This document shows positions 8,892-19,428 of a stretch of 64,000 nucleotides of DNA, piece after piece. This DNA comes from Hyphomicrobiales bacterium. GTDB taxonomy: Bacteria > Pseudomonadota > Alphaproteobacteria > Rhizobiales > Rhizobiaceae. How positions within the stretch are numbered: position 1 is the stretch's first letter; each line of letters opens with the position of its first letter. A program made the position numbers and the translations under genes. Under the pieces are notes generated by a model that made no database searches, had not been told where the DNA came from, and worked only from the letters and a program-made list of their open reading frames with translations. The stretch is taken from NCBI GenBank assembly GCA_900473185.1, contig UCKU01000043.1:1-64000 (forward strand). The letters are read 5' to 3'.

Positions 8892-9797
8892 TTACGGCAG
8901 CTTTGTGTAGCCTTCGGCCAGAGCTGCATATTCGGCATCATTGAGTGGTACCAGCGGCGGGCGCGTGCGCCGCCAGCCGGCATTGCCGGTCTTCAGGCCG
9001 ACCATGGCCTTGATCGTCGGGATCTGGACATAGGAGTTCGACAGGGTGCGGAAGCCATTGATGCGTGCCTGCGCAGCCTCGACCTCTGCGCTCTTCGCCT
9101 CGTCGTGGACATGGTCGTAGACCGTGCGCAGCGAGTTTGCGACGAGGTTCGAGGTCGCGGTAATGCAACCGGCGCCGCCGGCCTTCAGGAGCGGCAACAG
9201 CAGCGGGTCGGCACCACAGAGCACCGAGAAGCCAGGGCAGGCTGCGATGATCGCCTGCATGTTGTTGAAATCGCCTGCAGATTCCTTGATGCCGACGACC
9301 GTTTCCGGGAAGGCCTCGACCAGCCGGCTGATCAGCGGAATGGAGAGTGGAACGCCTGAGACCTGCGGGATATGATAAAGGATCACCTGCAGCCTGGTAT
9401 CGCCGATCTTCTCCAGGATCTGCGCATAGGCAGCGAACAGCCCCTCATCGGAGACGCCCTTGTAATAGAAGGGCGGCAGCATGACCACTTTGGTAACGCC
9501 GAGCGAAAGCGCATGCTTCGTCAGTTCGACCGTCTCGGGAATGGCGACGACGCCGGTGCCCGGCAGCAGTTTGTCGGCTGGAATACCAGCCTTCAGCGCC
9601 GCTTCGAGGATCACGCGGCGTTCGGGGGAAGAGAAGGAGTTGGCCTCGCCCGTCGTTCCGAGCAGTGCCACGCCGTGGCAGCCTTCTTCGATCAGCCGCT
9701 GGCAATGTTCGGTGAAAAGGCCGAGATCCGGACTGCCATCGGTATTGAGAGGGGTGGTGGCGGCGCTATAGACGCCTGTAATCTTGTGATTGCTCAA
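8892..9797 (-). CDS. Dihydrodipicolinate synthase/N-acetylneuraminate lyase family aldolase
   Basis: Proteins of this family form a Schiff base with a 2-keto acid and make or break a carbon bond. The 301-residue protein has the GTTGEANSFS motif, the catalytic tyrosine in LYHIPQVSG and the Schiff-base lysine in VVGIKESAGD. It starts with TTG at 9797, supported by GGAGGATATT upstream. It is the promoter-proximal gene of the minus arm of the acid-sugar island. Context favours catabolic cleavage of a keto sugar acid over lysine synthesis. The substrate cannot be named. Confidence 0.86.
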   Translation of the reverse strand: MSNHKITGVYSAATTPLNTDGSPDLGLFTEHCQRLIEEGCHGVALLGTTGEANSFSSPERRVILEAALKAGIPADKLLPGTGVVAIPETVELTKHALSLGVTKVVMLPPFYYKGVSDEGLFAAYAQILEKIGDTRLQVILYHIPQVSGVPLSIPLISRLVEAFPETVVGIKESAGDFNNMQAIIAACPGFSVLCGADPLLLPLLKAGGAGCITATSNLVANSLRTVYDHVHDEAKSAEVEAAQARINGFRTLSNSYVQIPTIKAMVGLKTGNAGWRRTRPPLVPLNDAEYAALAEGYTKLP

Positions 9798-9868
9798 AAT
9801 ATCCTCCTCGCCAGACCGGGCCTTCCCGGCACGTTCCTACCCTGTCGTATTCATCCAACGCGGTGTAG

Positions 9869-9883
9869 TTGTCAATCTTACAA
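9869..9883. promoter_or_regulatory. Imperfect inverted repeat in the divergent promoter
   Basis: TTGTCAATCTTACAA has matching TTGT and ACAA ends around seven bases, and lies in the 275-base AT-rich region between the two arms of the acid-sugar island. It overlaps a CAAATTTG palindrome at 9881-9888. It could be the operator of the GntR regulator encoded at the end of the plus arm. The support is weak. Confidence 0.3.
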
Positions 9884-10072
9884 ATTTGAAAACTCCGTGT
9901 GCTAATTTTTAAGCTATTGATTTTCGTAACTAAATAATTGATATCCTCGCTTTTAATCTTTCGTTCGTTATTTTTCATTGACAGATTTACATTATCGCGC
10001 AAATGTCAGCGCCATATCGCGCAGCTTCGGGGAGGTCTTTCGAAAGGCGCGCTATTTGTCACGGAGGAGCAA

Positions 10073-11713
10073 ATGACAATTGGTAGTGACCAAAACTTTT
10101 CGCAGATTTCCCGTCGTGAAGCGCTGAAGCTCGGGCTTGCGGCCGGTGTCGGCTTCTCGCTCTTCGGTGCGAGCGCGCGCATCGTCATGGCGCAGGACGG
10201 GCAGGTCCTGAAGGCCATCAATCCGGCCTTCGACCAGGACTGGTCGCCGCTGCGCGGCGGCGGCAGAACCTTCCGCTGGAATTCCTTCTGGTGGGCGTCG
10301 CCGATGTATTTCGACGCTGAGGGCAAGATCCAGCCTTACGTCTTCACGAGCTGGGACTCGCCGGATAAGAAGGTCTGGACGTTCAAGATCGACCCGAAGG
10401 CAGTCTTCTCCGATGGCAGCAAGATCACCGCGGCCGATATCAAGGGCTCCTGGGAAGTTTCTTCCATGCCCAATACCAAGAACCAGCGCGTTGACCAGGT
10501 ACTGAGCAAGGTGCAGGGCTACAAGGAAATCTCTGCCGGCTCAGCCAAGGAGCTGACCGGCGTAACAACGCCCGATGAATCGACGGTTGTCTGCACGCTG
10601 ACGCAAGCCGATCCGATCTTCTTCATGCGCCTTGCCAATCACATCGTCCCGATCACCAAGGCCGCCCAGTCGCGCGGCAGCGACGGTGAGGAAGTGGCCG
10701 ATTGGTACAAGCCTGATAGCAGCGCCGTCTATTCCGGTCCCTTCAAGCTGACGGCTCTTGATATCGATGCCGGCACGCTGACCTTCGAGCCGAACGAGAA
10801 ATTCTTCGGACCGAAGCCGAAGCTTGCCCGCATCGAGATCAGCTCGATCGAAGACAACGTGACTGCGACCTCGCTGATCAAGTCAGGCGAATACAATGCT
10901 CACACCGAGCTTGTCACCTCGACGATCATCCAGGATCTCGGCCCGGAATTCTCTGCCGGCCCGCTCATCCCGACCAGCCAGCATTTCTGGTTCAACACGT
11001 CGCGCGCGCCGATGGATGACCCCAAGGTTCGCCAGGCGCTGATCATGGCCGTCGATCGCGACGGCCTGTTCAAGGCGTCCTATCCGGATGGTCCGCACAA
11101 GAAGGCCGACCAGATCCTGAACTCGGTTCCGGGTGCAGATAATTCCGGCTTCGAACCCTATCCGTATGATCCGGCAGCAGCCAAGAAGCTGCTGGCTGAA
11201 TCGAGCTATGGCGGTCCTGAGCGTCTTCCAAAGCTGCTGTTCGTCGGCATTTCCGGCCCGGCGATCCAGGCGGCTGCTCAGTTCATCGCCGAGCAGTGGC
11301 GCCAGAACCTTGGCATCACCGCCGTCGACATGAAGCCGCAGCAGGACGCCTATGCGGGCCCGGACCAGAACTCGGTTCAGATCTTCCGTGATGACGTCGG
11401 TACGCGTGTTCCCGATGCGGTCTCCTATCTCGCCGGTTCGATCGCCTCCACCTCGTCCAACGCCCAGAACAAGCTCGGCGGATACAAGAACGACAAGGTG
11501 GACAGCCTGCTTGCTGAAGCAGCAACCAAGGCTGCCGACGATCCGGATCGCGTGAAGCTCGCACAGGAGGCACAGAAGGCCTTCCGCGACGACTGGGCCT
11601 TCCTTCCGTGGTACTCTCAGGCGATGTCGCGCTGGGCAACCAAGGAGGTCAAGGCAATGGAAAAGAACCTCGACTGGCAGGTCGTGGCTCCCTGGGATGT
11701 TTCCATCGGCTGA
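10073..11713 (+). CDS. Peptide/oligosaccharide-type ABC transporter substrate-binding protein
   Basis: A family-5 periplasmic binding protein of 546 residues, the receptor of the Dpp-type importer that follows. It begins with a twin-arginine signal (SRREALKLGLAAGVGFSLF near residues 11-29) ending at a VMAQ cleavage site. The mature part has the family features WTFKIDPKAVFSDGSKITAADI and PKVRQALIMAVDRDGL. The ATG at 10073 is preceded by GGAGGAGCAA; the frame opens earlier at 9938 without support. Many rhizobial proteins of this class bind sugars or sugar acids instead of peptides, which suits its neighbours. Confidence 0.92.
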   Translation: MTIGSDQNFSQISRREALKLGLAAGVGFSLFGASARIVMAQDGQVLKAINPAFDQDWSPLRGGGRTFRWNSFWWASPMYFDAEGKIQPYVFTSWDSPDKKVWTFKIDPKAVFSDGSKITAADIKGSWEVSSMPNTKNQRVDQVLSKVQGYKEISAGSAKELTGVTTPDESTVVCTLTQADPIFFMRLANHIVPITKAAQSRGSDGEEVADWYKPDSSAVYSGPFKLTALDIDAGTLTFEPNEKFFGPKPKLARIEISSIEDNVTATSLIKSGEYNAHTELVTSTIIQDLGPEFSAGPLIPTSQHFWFNTSRAPMDDPKVRQALIMAVDRDGLFKASYPDGPHKKADQILNSVPGADNSGFEPYPYDPAAAKKLLAESSYGGPERLPKLLFVGISGPAIQAAAQFIAEQWRQNLGITAVDMKPQQDAYAGPDQNSVQIFRDDVGTRVPDAVSYLAGSIASTSSNAQNKLGGYKNDKVDSLLAEAATKAADDPDRVKLAQEAQKAFRDDWAFLPWYSQAMSRWATKEVKAMEKNLDWQVVAPWDVSIG

Positions 11714-11725
11714 AGCCGATAGCAG

Positions 11726-11777
11726 GGCCGCATGATGCGGCCAAAGCAGCGGCGCGAAGGCCGAAAGGCCTTCGCGC
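11726..11777 (+). other. Two hairpins between binding protein and permease
   Basis: The first is GGCCGCAT-G-ATGCGGCC at 11726-11742. The second has perfect 11-base arms GCGCGAAGGCC and GGCCTTCGCGC around a GAAA tetraloop at 11752-11777. Such hairpins after a binding-protein gene commonly protect its mRNA and reduce read-through, which keeps the receptor in excess over the membrane parts. Confidence 0.65.
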
Positions 11778-11847
11778 TATATTTCAAGAAGAACCGGCGG
11801 CTGCGGCCCTCTCGCGGGAATGCGCCGGGCAAGAATGGGAGGTGGCC

Positions 11848-12804
11848 TTGCTACGCTATGTGCTCACGCGGTTTGCCATCTGGATTCCGTCTGTCCTGGT
11901 CGTGATGATGGCCGTCTACGCGATGGCTTTTTATGGTGCCGGCGATCCGATCAAGCTGATCTTCCTTCGCGCGCCTGGTGACGTCGCCTACAACCCGCAG
12001 CGTATCGAGGCGATCCGCGAAAGTGCGGGTCTCAACAAGCCCTTCATCGAGCAGTTTGGTCTTTACATCTGGAACCTCCTGCACGGGCAGTTCGGCAATT
12101 CGCTGACGTCAGGCCGCTCCGTCTGGGCAATGGTTTCGGCAGCTGCTCCCGTCTCTTTCCAGCTTGCGCTCTGTTCCATCATCTTGACGACGGTCGTTGC
12201 GATCCCGCTCGGGATGATCGCCGCTCTCAACCAGAACAATCGTGTTGACTATACGATCCTCGGTACGGCGCTTTTCCTCTGGGCGATCCCGGCCTATGTC
12301 GCGGGCCCGCTGCTGATGGTGGCGCTGATCGTGCTGCTGCCGATGATCAAGGTGCCCTATGGCTGGGGCGGCGTCTTCGACGTGCGCATCCTTCTGCCAC
12401 TCATCGTGCTCTCCTTCCAGCCGATCGCGCTGATCGTGCGCCAGACGCGTGCCGCCGTCATCGAGGTACTGTCGGAGGATTTCGTTCGCACCGCGCGTGC
12501 CAAGGGCGTGCCGGAAATCGTGGTGGCGCTGAAGCATATCCTGCGTCCGGTGCTGACGCCCGTTGTGACGCAGCTTGGCCTCATCATGATCACCATCGTT
12601 AACGGCGCAATCTTCGTCGAGCTCGTCTTCGGCCTGCCGGGTCTCGGCCGATTGACCGTGCAGGCGCTCACCAATTCCGATTATCCCGTCATTCTCGCGA
12701 TCACCCTGATCGGATCCTTCCTGGTCATGGTGTCGAACCTGCTGGTCGATGTGCTCTACCCGCTGCTCGATCCGCGCGCCAATGATTCCAGAAGGAGCCG
12801 CTGA
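11848..12804 (+). CDS. Dpp-type ABC transporter permease (DppB-like)
   Basis: The first membrane subunit of the importer, 318 residues, starting LLRYVLTRFAIWIPSVLVV as DppB-type proteins do. It carries the coupling-loop region EDFVRTARAKGVPEIVVALKH and ends with GLPGLGRLTVQAL and a final hydrophobic segment. A TTG start at 11848 is chosen because GGGAGG lies five bases upstream and the N-terminus then matches the family; a GTG two codons earlier is the alternative. It is two bases from the second permease. Confidence 0.92.
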   Translation: MLRYVLTRFAIWIPSVLVVMMAVYAMAFYGAGDPIKLIFLRAPGDVAYNPQRIEAIRESAGLNKPFIEQFGLYIWNLLHGQFGNSLTSGRSVWAMVSAAAPVSFQLALCSIILTTVVAIPLGMIAALNQNNRVDYTILGTALFLWAIPAYVAGPLLMVALIVLLPMIKVPYGWGGVFDVRILLPLIVLSFQPIALIVRQTRAAVIEVLSEDFVRTARAKGVPEIVVALKHILRPVLTPVVTQLGLIMITIVNGAIFVELVFGLPGLGRLTVQALTNSDYPVILAITLIGSFLVMVSNLLVDVLYPLLDPRANDSRRSR

Positions 12805-12806
12805 TC

Positions 12807-13762
12807 ATGTCCGCCATTCCTCTTTCGACGATCGACACGGTCGAGGAGCCGCCGGTTAACCTGTGGCGCGATGCCTGGCATCGCCTGAAGCGCAACAAGC
12901 TTGCGATCTTCGGCCTGATCGTGATTGTGATACTCGCCTTCACGGCAATCTTCGGCCCCGCGCTGACGCCCTATGACTACCTCAGCCAGGATCTCGCGTC
13001 TCGCAATGCGCCGCCGTCGCTCGCGCATTTCTTCGGCACTGACGATCTTGGTCGCGACGTCTTCAGCCGTATTGTGTTCGGTACGCGTACGGCCTTTCTC
13101 GTCGCCGTCATCGTCACCTTCATCGCGGTGCTGATCGGGCTTCTGCTCGGCGCCATTGCCGGCTTCTTCGGCAATCCCTACGACCGGGCCATCATGTGGC
13201 TGACCGATGTGACAATGTCGGTGCCGAACCTGCTCCTGGTCGTCGTCATCAATGCATCGTTGAAGACGCCGATTACCAAATGGATGGAGGCGCAGTATCT
13301 CGCGACCCTCAATCCCTTCTATCGTCAGACCGTCTGGGTGGATTTCCTGCTGGTCTTCGGCTCGATGGCGCTGATCTCCTGGCCGCCTTATGCGCGCCTC
13401 GTCCGCGCCCAGGTTCTGTCGATCCGCAATCGTCCTTACGTCATGGCGGCACAGGCGCTCGGCCTTTCCAACTGGATCGTCATTCTGCGCTATATCGTGC
13501 CGAATGCGCTTGGTCCGCTGATCGTTTCCGTCAGCGCCGGCCTCGGTACTGCCATGGTGCTGGAAAGCGCCTTCAGCTTCCTCGGTGTCGGCGTCAATCC
13601 GCCGACCCCCAGCTGGGGCAATATGATCTCGGACGGCCTGCGCGTCTGGCAGCATTATCCGCATCTCCTCGCCGCTCCGGCGGCCGTGCTCGGCCTTGCT
13701 TCGGTAGCCTTCAGCTTCCTCGGCGATGGCCTCAACGACGCACTCAATCCGCGGGGCAGCAA

Positions 13763-13766
<4 letters not shown>
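12807..13766 (+). CDS. Dpp-type ABC transporter permease (DppC-like)
   Basis: The second membrane subunit, 319 residues, with the DppC N-terminal pattern WRDAWHRLKRNKLAIFGLIV and the FGTDDLGRDVFSRIVFGTR motif. The coupling segment RPYVMAAQALGLSNWIVILRYI and the ending FLGDGLNDALNPR are typical. The segment around residues 145-175 (SLKTPITKWMEAQYLATLNPF) is longer than usual for the family. Its stop overlaps the start of the next gene by four bases. Confidence 0.93.
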
Positions 13767-14769
<1,003 letters not shown>

Positions 14770-14770
<1 letters not shown>

Positions 14771-15762
14771 TGGGTGCTCAACCGCTCTTGAAGGTCGAAA
14801 ACCTCGTCAAGCATTTCCATGTCAAACTCGGTGCTTTCGGCGAGCGCTCGGCGACCGTTTATGCGCTCGACAATGTCAATCTCGAGATTATGGAAGGCGA
14901 GACGCTGAGCCTCGTCGGCGAATCCGGTTGCGGCAAGTCGACGACCGGCTTCACCATCCTCAATCTCTACAAGGCGACGAGCGGCAAGGTGGTCTACAAG
15001 GGCCAGGATCTTGCGACGCTCGATGAGAAGCAGATGCGGCCGTTCCGCCGCGACCTGCAGATCGTCTTCCAGGACCCCTATTCAACGCTGAACCCGCGCA
15101 TGACCGTGGGCGAGGCGATCGGCGAGCCAATCCTCTTTCACAAGCTTGCTACCAAGGCCGAGTTGAAGGACAAGGTCGCGGCACTGCTGACGGATGTCGG
15201 CCTGCCGACGCGTTTTGCGCAGCGTTATCCTCATGAACTCTCGGGCGGTCAGCGCCAACGCGTGGTCATTGCCCGTGCGCTTGCCTGCCAGCCGAAGTTC
15301 ATCGTCTGCGACGAGGCGATCTCGGCGCTTGACGTGTCGATCCAGGCGCAGATCATCAATTTGCTGCTCGACCTGCAGGAAAAATACGGCCTGACCTATC
15401 TCTTCATCGCCCATGACCTGGCCGTCGTACGTCATATCAGCACGCGCGTCGGCGTCATGTATCTCGGTCGTCTTGCTGAGCTTGCAACGCGCGAAGAGCT
15501 TTTCGATAATCCGCTGCATCCCTATACGAAGGCGCTGTTGTCGGCCGTTCCCGAGACTGATCCGGAGCTTGAGCGGACACGTAAGCGTCAGATCCTGCAG
15601 GGCGATGTGCCGAGCCCGCTGAATCCGCCGACAGGCTGTCGTTTCCATACGCGCTGCCCGATCGCTATGGACGTCTGCAGCAAGGTCATTCCAGAATGGA
15701 AGGAAGCAAAGCCCGGCCATCTCGTTGCCTGCCATGCCGTCAATCCGGGGCAGACTTCATGA
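14770..15762 (+). CDS. Dpp-type ABC transporter ATP-binding protein (DppF-like)
   Basis: The second ATPase, 330 residues. Motifs are Walker A GESGCGKST, Q-loop VFQDPYSTLNPRMTV, signature LSGGQRQR, Walker B FIVCDEAISALD and H-loop IAHDLAV, followed by the cysteine-containing tail GCRFHTRCPIAMDVC. Walker B has DEAIS where many relatives have DEPTS; that variant is known in DppF/OppF proteins. The start ATG overlaps the stop of the previous gene, and its own stop overlaps the kinase start. Confidence 0.93.
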
Positions 15763-16820
15763 CGCTGAAAGTCGCCATCATTGCCGACGACCTGACTGGC
15801 TCGCTCGATACGGGCACTCCCTTCGTGGAGGCCGGGCTGTCAGTCGCCGTGGCGATCGATGTCGAAGCGGCCGGCAAGGCGCTGGAAACTGGCGCCGAAG
15901 TCGTTGTCGTCAATACTGCTTCGCGCGGGTTGCCGGAAGCGGATGCGGCCGCACGCGTGCGGGCCGTTGCCGAGACCCTGCACGCCGCCGGGTCGGCCAT
16001 CTTCATGAAGAAGATCGACTCCCGACTGAAGGGCAATGTCGCAGCCGAAAGCATTGCGCTCGCCGATGTGCTTGATCTCAAGACAATCCTCATGGCGCCC
16101 GCCATTCCCGATCAGGAGCGGATCACATATCGTGGCTGCGTGGTCGGGCGCGGTGTGGAGCATCCCTTGCCGATAGCCGGCCTCTTCGCAGGGTCTGGCC
16201 GCGACGTGATGGTTGCCGATGCCGAAGACGATGCCGATCTCGATATTGTCGTCACGGAGAACGACTGGCTTTCCACCCTTGCCGTCGGTGCCCGTGGTCT
16301 GGGTTCCGCCCTGGCGCGCCGGCTCGGCGGAACTGCGCGGCTGATGCCGGAATTTCTTGCGACGCGAAAAACACTCTTTGCCTTCGGCTCACGGGATCCG
16401 ATCACTTCCGGGCAGATGGATCGTCTGGAAGCTTCCGGTGCGCTGCGTGTCGTCGTGGATGCGCCGATGGGCGTGGTCGAAAGCGGCGAGGGCCTAGCGC
16501 TGCCGGTGCTGATGCGCTGCACGGGCGAGATGAACAGCGATGCCGCACTCGTTGCCACTCGCTTTGCGCAGGGCGTGAAATCGGTCATAGATGATACGAA
16601 CCCGGACATGATCATGGTGGGCGGCGGCGATACTGCGCTTGCCGTTTTTCGCGAACTGGGCGTTTCGGTCCTGTTGCCTAAGGGGGAAATCGAGGCCGGT
16701 ATTCCGTGGTTCGACGTGACCGGCGTCAACGGGCGGCAATTCCGGTGTGCCGTCAAGTCGGGGGGCTTCGGCAATTCCGATAGTTTGCTAAGACTGATCG
16801 TTCGGAATCAGGCGGCTTGA
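15759..16820 (+). CDS. Four-carbon acid sugar kinase (DUF1537 family)
   Basis: DUF1537 kinases phosphorylate C4 sugar acids such as threonate, erythronate or their 3-keto forms. The 353-residue protein opens with VAIIADDLTGSLDTG, has the substrate segment KKIDSRLKGN (near residues 83-92) and a C-terminal nucleotide-binding region with VGGGDTALAVFRELG. The start overlaps the DppF-like stop as ATGA. In known D-threonate and D-erythronate pathways this kinase works directly before PdxA2, and a PdxA2-like gene stands at 5207. Which stereoisomer is used is not visible. Confidence 0.9.
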   Translation: MTLKVAIIADDLTGSLDTGTPFVEAGLSVAVAIDVEAAGKALETGAEVVVVNTASRGLPEADAAARVRAVAETLHAAGSAIFMKKIDSRLKGNVAAESIALADVLDLKTILMAPAIPDQERITYRGCVVGRGVEHPLPIAGLFAGSGRDVMVADAEDDADLDIVVTENDWLSTLAVGARGLGSALARRLGGTARLMPEFLATRKTLFAFGSRDPITSGQMDRLEASGALRVVVDAPMGVVESGEGLALPVLMRCTGEMNSDAALVATRFAQGVKSVIDDTNPDMIMVGGGDTALAVFRELGVSVLLPKGEIEAGIPWFDVTGVNGRQFRCAVKSGGFGNSDSLLRLIVRNQAA

Positions 16821-16845
16821 GCGGATGCCAGCAGGGAGAATGAGA

Positions 16846-17604
16846 GTGGATGAAGCGAATGGCGGATCGGTGAATCCGGAAGCGGCGCCAGCAGCCCGGC
16901 CAGGCAGAGCCGTGAAGCTGGTCGACCGTGTCTTCGATCAGCTGATGGAGCGTATCCGCGCCGGCAACTATCCGCCGGATTCACGCCTTCCGGGCGAACA
17001 TGAACTTGCCTCTCTGCTGGGCGTCTCGCGCCCCATCGTGCGCGATGCGCTGGCGCGTCTCAGAGAGCAGGGGATTGTCTATGCAAGGCAGGGGGCCGGC
17101 ACCTTCGTCAGCGCGCATGGCTCGCCGACGGCGCAGCTTGCCTATTCGCCGGTCAAGACGATCGCCGATATCCAGCGCTGCTACGAATTCCGCCTGACGA
17201 TCGAGCCGGCTGCCGCCTATTTTGCCGCCAAGCGCCGCGACGATGCCGCGATCCGGAAGATTGCCGCAGCCCTTGCGGATCTGCGTGAAGCGACAAGTCA
17301 TCAGCTGCACCGGGTGGATGCCGACTTCGTCTTCCACCGTGCCGTCACCGAGGCGGCCAACAATCACTATTACACCGCTTCCATGGATGCGCTGAAAGCG
17401 CATATCGCCGTCGGCATGCATCTGCACGGGCTTTCGCTGCTCGGCCCGCGGCCGGGCCTGGAGCAGGTGTACCAGGAGCATAACGAAATCTACAAGGCGA
17501 TCGCCGAGGGCAGGGCGGAGAATGCCCGTGACCTGATGCGCGCTCACCTGGAGGGTTCACGCGACCGTCTGTTCGAAGGACGCGTGCTCGATCTGTCCTT
17601 CTGA
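16846..17604 (+). CDS. GntR family (FadR/FCD) transcriptional regulator
   Basis: A regulator with a winged helix (about residues 23-90, with LPGEHELASLLGVSRPIVRDAL) and a C-terminal FCD domain including DADFVFHRAVTEAANN and the metal/ligand histidines. It closes the acid-sugar operon and probably represses it. The GTG at 16846 is preferred because AGGGAG lies seven bases upstream; ATG codons in the same frame at 16825 and 16840 are alternatives. At 252 residues it fits the family. Confidence 0.87.
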   Translation: MDEANGGSVNPEAAPAARPGRAVKLVDRVFDQLMERIRAGNYPPDSRLPGEHELASLLGVSRPIVRDALARLREQGIVYARQGAGTFVSAHGSPTAQLAYSPVKTIADIQRCYEFRLTIEPAAAYFAAKRRDDAAIRKIAAALADLREATSHQLHRVDADFVFHRAVTEAANNHYYTASMDALKAHIAVGMHLHGLSLLGPRPGLEQVYQEHNEIYKAIAEGRAENARDLMRAHLEGSRDRLFEGRVLDLSF

Positions 17605-17631
17605 GGAAGCCCGGCTTCGGGATGTCGAGGC

Positions 17632-18519
17632 TCATTCCTCGAATAAAGCTCGTTCCGTCGCGAATATCTTGGTGATGTATTCGGCGACGGTCCGGATCGG
17701 CAGATCCTTGCGCTGCTGGCGTCGGGTGAGAAGCCAGGCTTCCCGCGGCGGTGGGACGAGCTCGAGCGAGCAGGTATAGAGGTTTTTTTCCGTGCGACCG
17801 ATGTAATGCGGCAGGAGTGCCAGACCTGCTCCTGACTTGGCAGCCATCGCCTGGGAAACCTGATTGTTGGCGCGGAAGGACACACGCGCGTGCGAGAAGT
17901 GGCGGGCCAGCCAGATCGCTTCGGGCACATAGCCGTTCACCTCGTCAAATCCCACAAAGACAGGTTCCGCGCCGTTTTCGACTTGCCGGCAAACCTCCTG
18001 CGTTCCGTAAAATCCGTATCCGATCGTCGCGAGCTGCTTGGCAATGAGATCGCCGTCCTGCGGTTTTGCCAGGCGTATGGCGATGTCGGCCTCGTGGCGT
18101 TCAAGGCTTATGGTGCGCAGGTCAGTCGCAAGGTCGATGTCGAGGCCCGGATAGTGTTTGGTGATTTCCGCCAGACGGGGGATCAGGAAGCCCTGCGAGA
18201 GTGCGGGCGAAGCGTTGATGCGCACCAGGCCTTTCGGCGTGTTATCCTTCCAGCCCCGTCCGAGCGTCTGGACGGAGGCTTCCATATCGCTTGCTGCGGT
18301 GAGTGCGCGGGTTCCGGCGGGCGTGAGCACATATCCGTCGGGGCGGCGCTCGACCAGTTTTTCGCCGAGCGTTTCCTCTAGTGAATGAAGCCGGCGGGCA
18401 ATCGTTGCGTGGTTGACGCGCAATGTGCGGGCCGCCGCTGACAGACTGCCATGTCGCCCCAATGCGAGGAAGACCCTGATGTCCTGCCAATCGGGCTCTG
18501 TGCGTTTTTTATCAGCCAT
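17632..18519 (-). CDS. LysR family transcriptional regulator
   Basis: A 295-residue regulator with an N-terminal helix-turn-helix (GRHGSLSAAARTLRVNHATIARRL) and a substrate-binding domain with RINASPALSQGFLIPRLAEI. The VNHATIARRLHSLE pattern places it in the group of short-acting LysR proteins that often control a divergent gene. It is divergent from the metallo-hydrolase operon with about 78 bases between the starts and should regulate it. The ATG at 18519 is chosen; the TTG two codons earlier is unlikely. Confidence 0.88.
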   Translation of the reverse strand: MADKKRTEPDWQDIRVFLALGRHGSLSAAARTLRVNHATIARRLHSLEETLGEKLVERRPDGYVLTPAGTRALTAASDMEASVQTLGRGWKDNTPKGLVRINASPALSQGFLIPRLAEITKHYPGLDIDLATDLRTISLERHEADIAIRLAKPQDGDLIAKQLATIGYGFYGTQEVCRQVENGAEPVFVGFDEVNGYVPEAIWLARHFSHARVSFRANNQVSQAMAAKSGAGLALLPHYIGRTEKNLYTCSLELVPPPREAWLLTRRQQRKDLPIRTVAEYITKIFATERALFEE

Positions 18520-18597
18520 TGGCAAAGAATAGCGAATTTTTCTCAGAAGGGAACGGGACTAAATAGAACGCGACCTCGAAACAGAAAGGTTGCCGAC

Positions 18598-19380
18598 ATG
18601 ACTTCTTCCAATCTCAATCTCACGCTTATCGGCGGACCGACCGTGCTGATCGAATACGGCACGCTCCGGCTTCTCACCGATCCGACCTTCGACCCGCCGG
18701 GCCTCTACAAGGAAACGCCGGTTCGTTTCGAAAAGACCTCCGGCCCTGCCTTTTCGGTCGAAGAGATTGGTCGGCTGGATGCGGTTCTTTTGAGCCACGA
18801 CCAGCACTTCGACAATCTCGACAATGCCGGCCGGACAATGCTCCCTGAGGTCGGCACCACCTTCACGACGAAGGCTGGAGCGGAGCGGCTGGGCGGCAAT
18901 GCGCTGGGCCTTGCACCGTTCGAAACCGTCACGCTGGAAGGCGCCGGTGGCGAGAAGCTGTTGGTCACGGCAACACCCGCCCGCCACGGCCCTGTCGGTA
19001 TCGAGCCGATTTCCGGCGATGTCGTCGGCTTCGCTCTCGGCCACGAAAAGCCGGGCGACCTTCTCTACGTGACCGGTGACACGGTCTGGTATGAGGGCAC
19101 GGCCGAGGTTGCGCGGCTCTTTTCTCCCAAAGTCGTGCTGTTGTTTACGGGCGCTGCCGAGCCCCGTGGCCGTTTCCACGTGACGATGGGCAGCGAAGAC
19201 GCTCTGGAGGCGGCGCACGCCTTCCCGAACGCCCTCCTCGTATCCGCGCATAACGAAGGCTGGGTGCACTTCCGCGAAACTCAGGACCAGCTCGCACACA
19301 CGTTCTCGGTCTTCAACCTGAGAGATCGCCTGAAACTCTTCGAAAAAGGCAAGCCACTCGCTGTCGACCTGACGGCCTGA
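18598..19380 (+). CDS. MBL-fold metallo-hydrolase (UlaG/lactonase-like)
   Basis: A 260-residue metallo-beta-lactamase-fold protein. Metal ligands are visible in LLSHDQHFDNLDNAG (HxxHxDN) and TPARHGP, then VTGDTVWY and SAHNEGWVHF. This pattern resembles L-ascorbate 6-phosphate lactonase relatives, which hydrolyse cyclic esters. It has no signal peptide. It is the first gene of a four-gene plus-strand operon. The substrate is unknown. Confidence 0.85.
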   Translation: MTSSNLNLTLIGGPTVLIEYGTLRLLTDPTFDPPGLYKETPVRFEKTSGPAFSVEEIGRLDAVLLSHDQHFDNLDNAGRTMLPEVGTTFTTKAGAERLGGNALGLAPFETVTLEGAGGEKLLVTATPARHGPVGIEPISGDVVGFALGHEKPGDLLYVTGDTVWYEGTAEVARLFSPKVVLLFTGAAEPRGRFHVTMGSEDALEAAHAFPNALLVSAHNEGWVHFRETQDQLAHTFSVFNLRDRLKLFEKGKPLAVDLTA

Positions 19381-19393
19381 TCACCTCTCAAAC

Positions 19394-19410
19394 ATGGCGC
19401 AAAGCGCCAT
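19394..19410 (+). other. Intercistronic hairpin 1
   Basis: ATGGCGC-AAA-GCGCCAT forms a perfect seven-base stem with a three-base loop, 13 bases after the metallo-hydrolase stop and just before the AAGGAG ribosome binding site of the SDR gene. Confidence 0.6.
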
Positions 19411-19428
19411 CTTTCAAGGAGACATACC

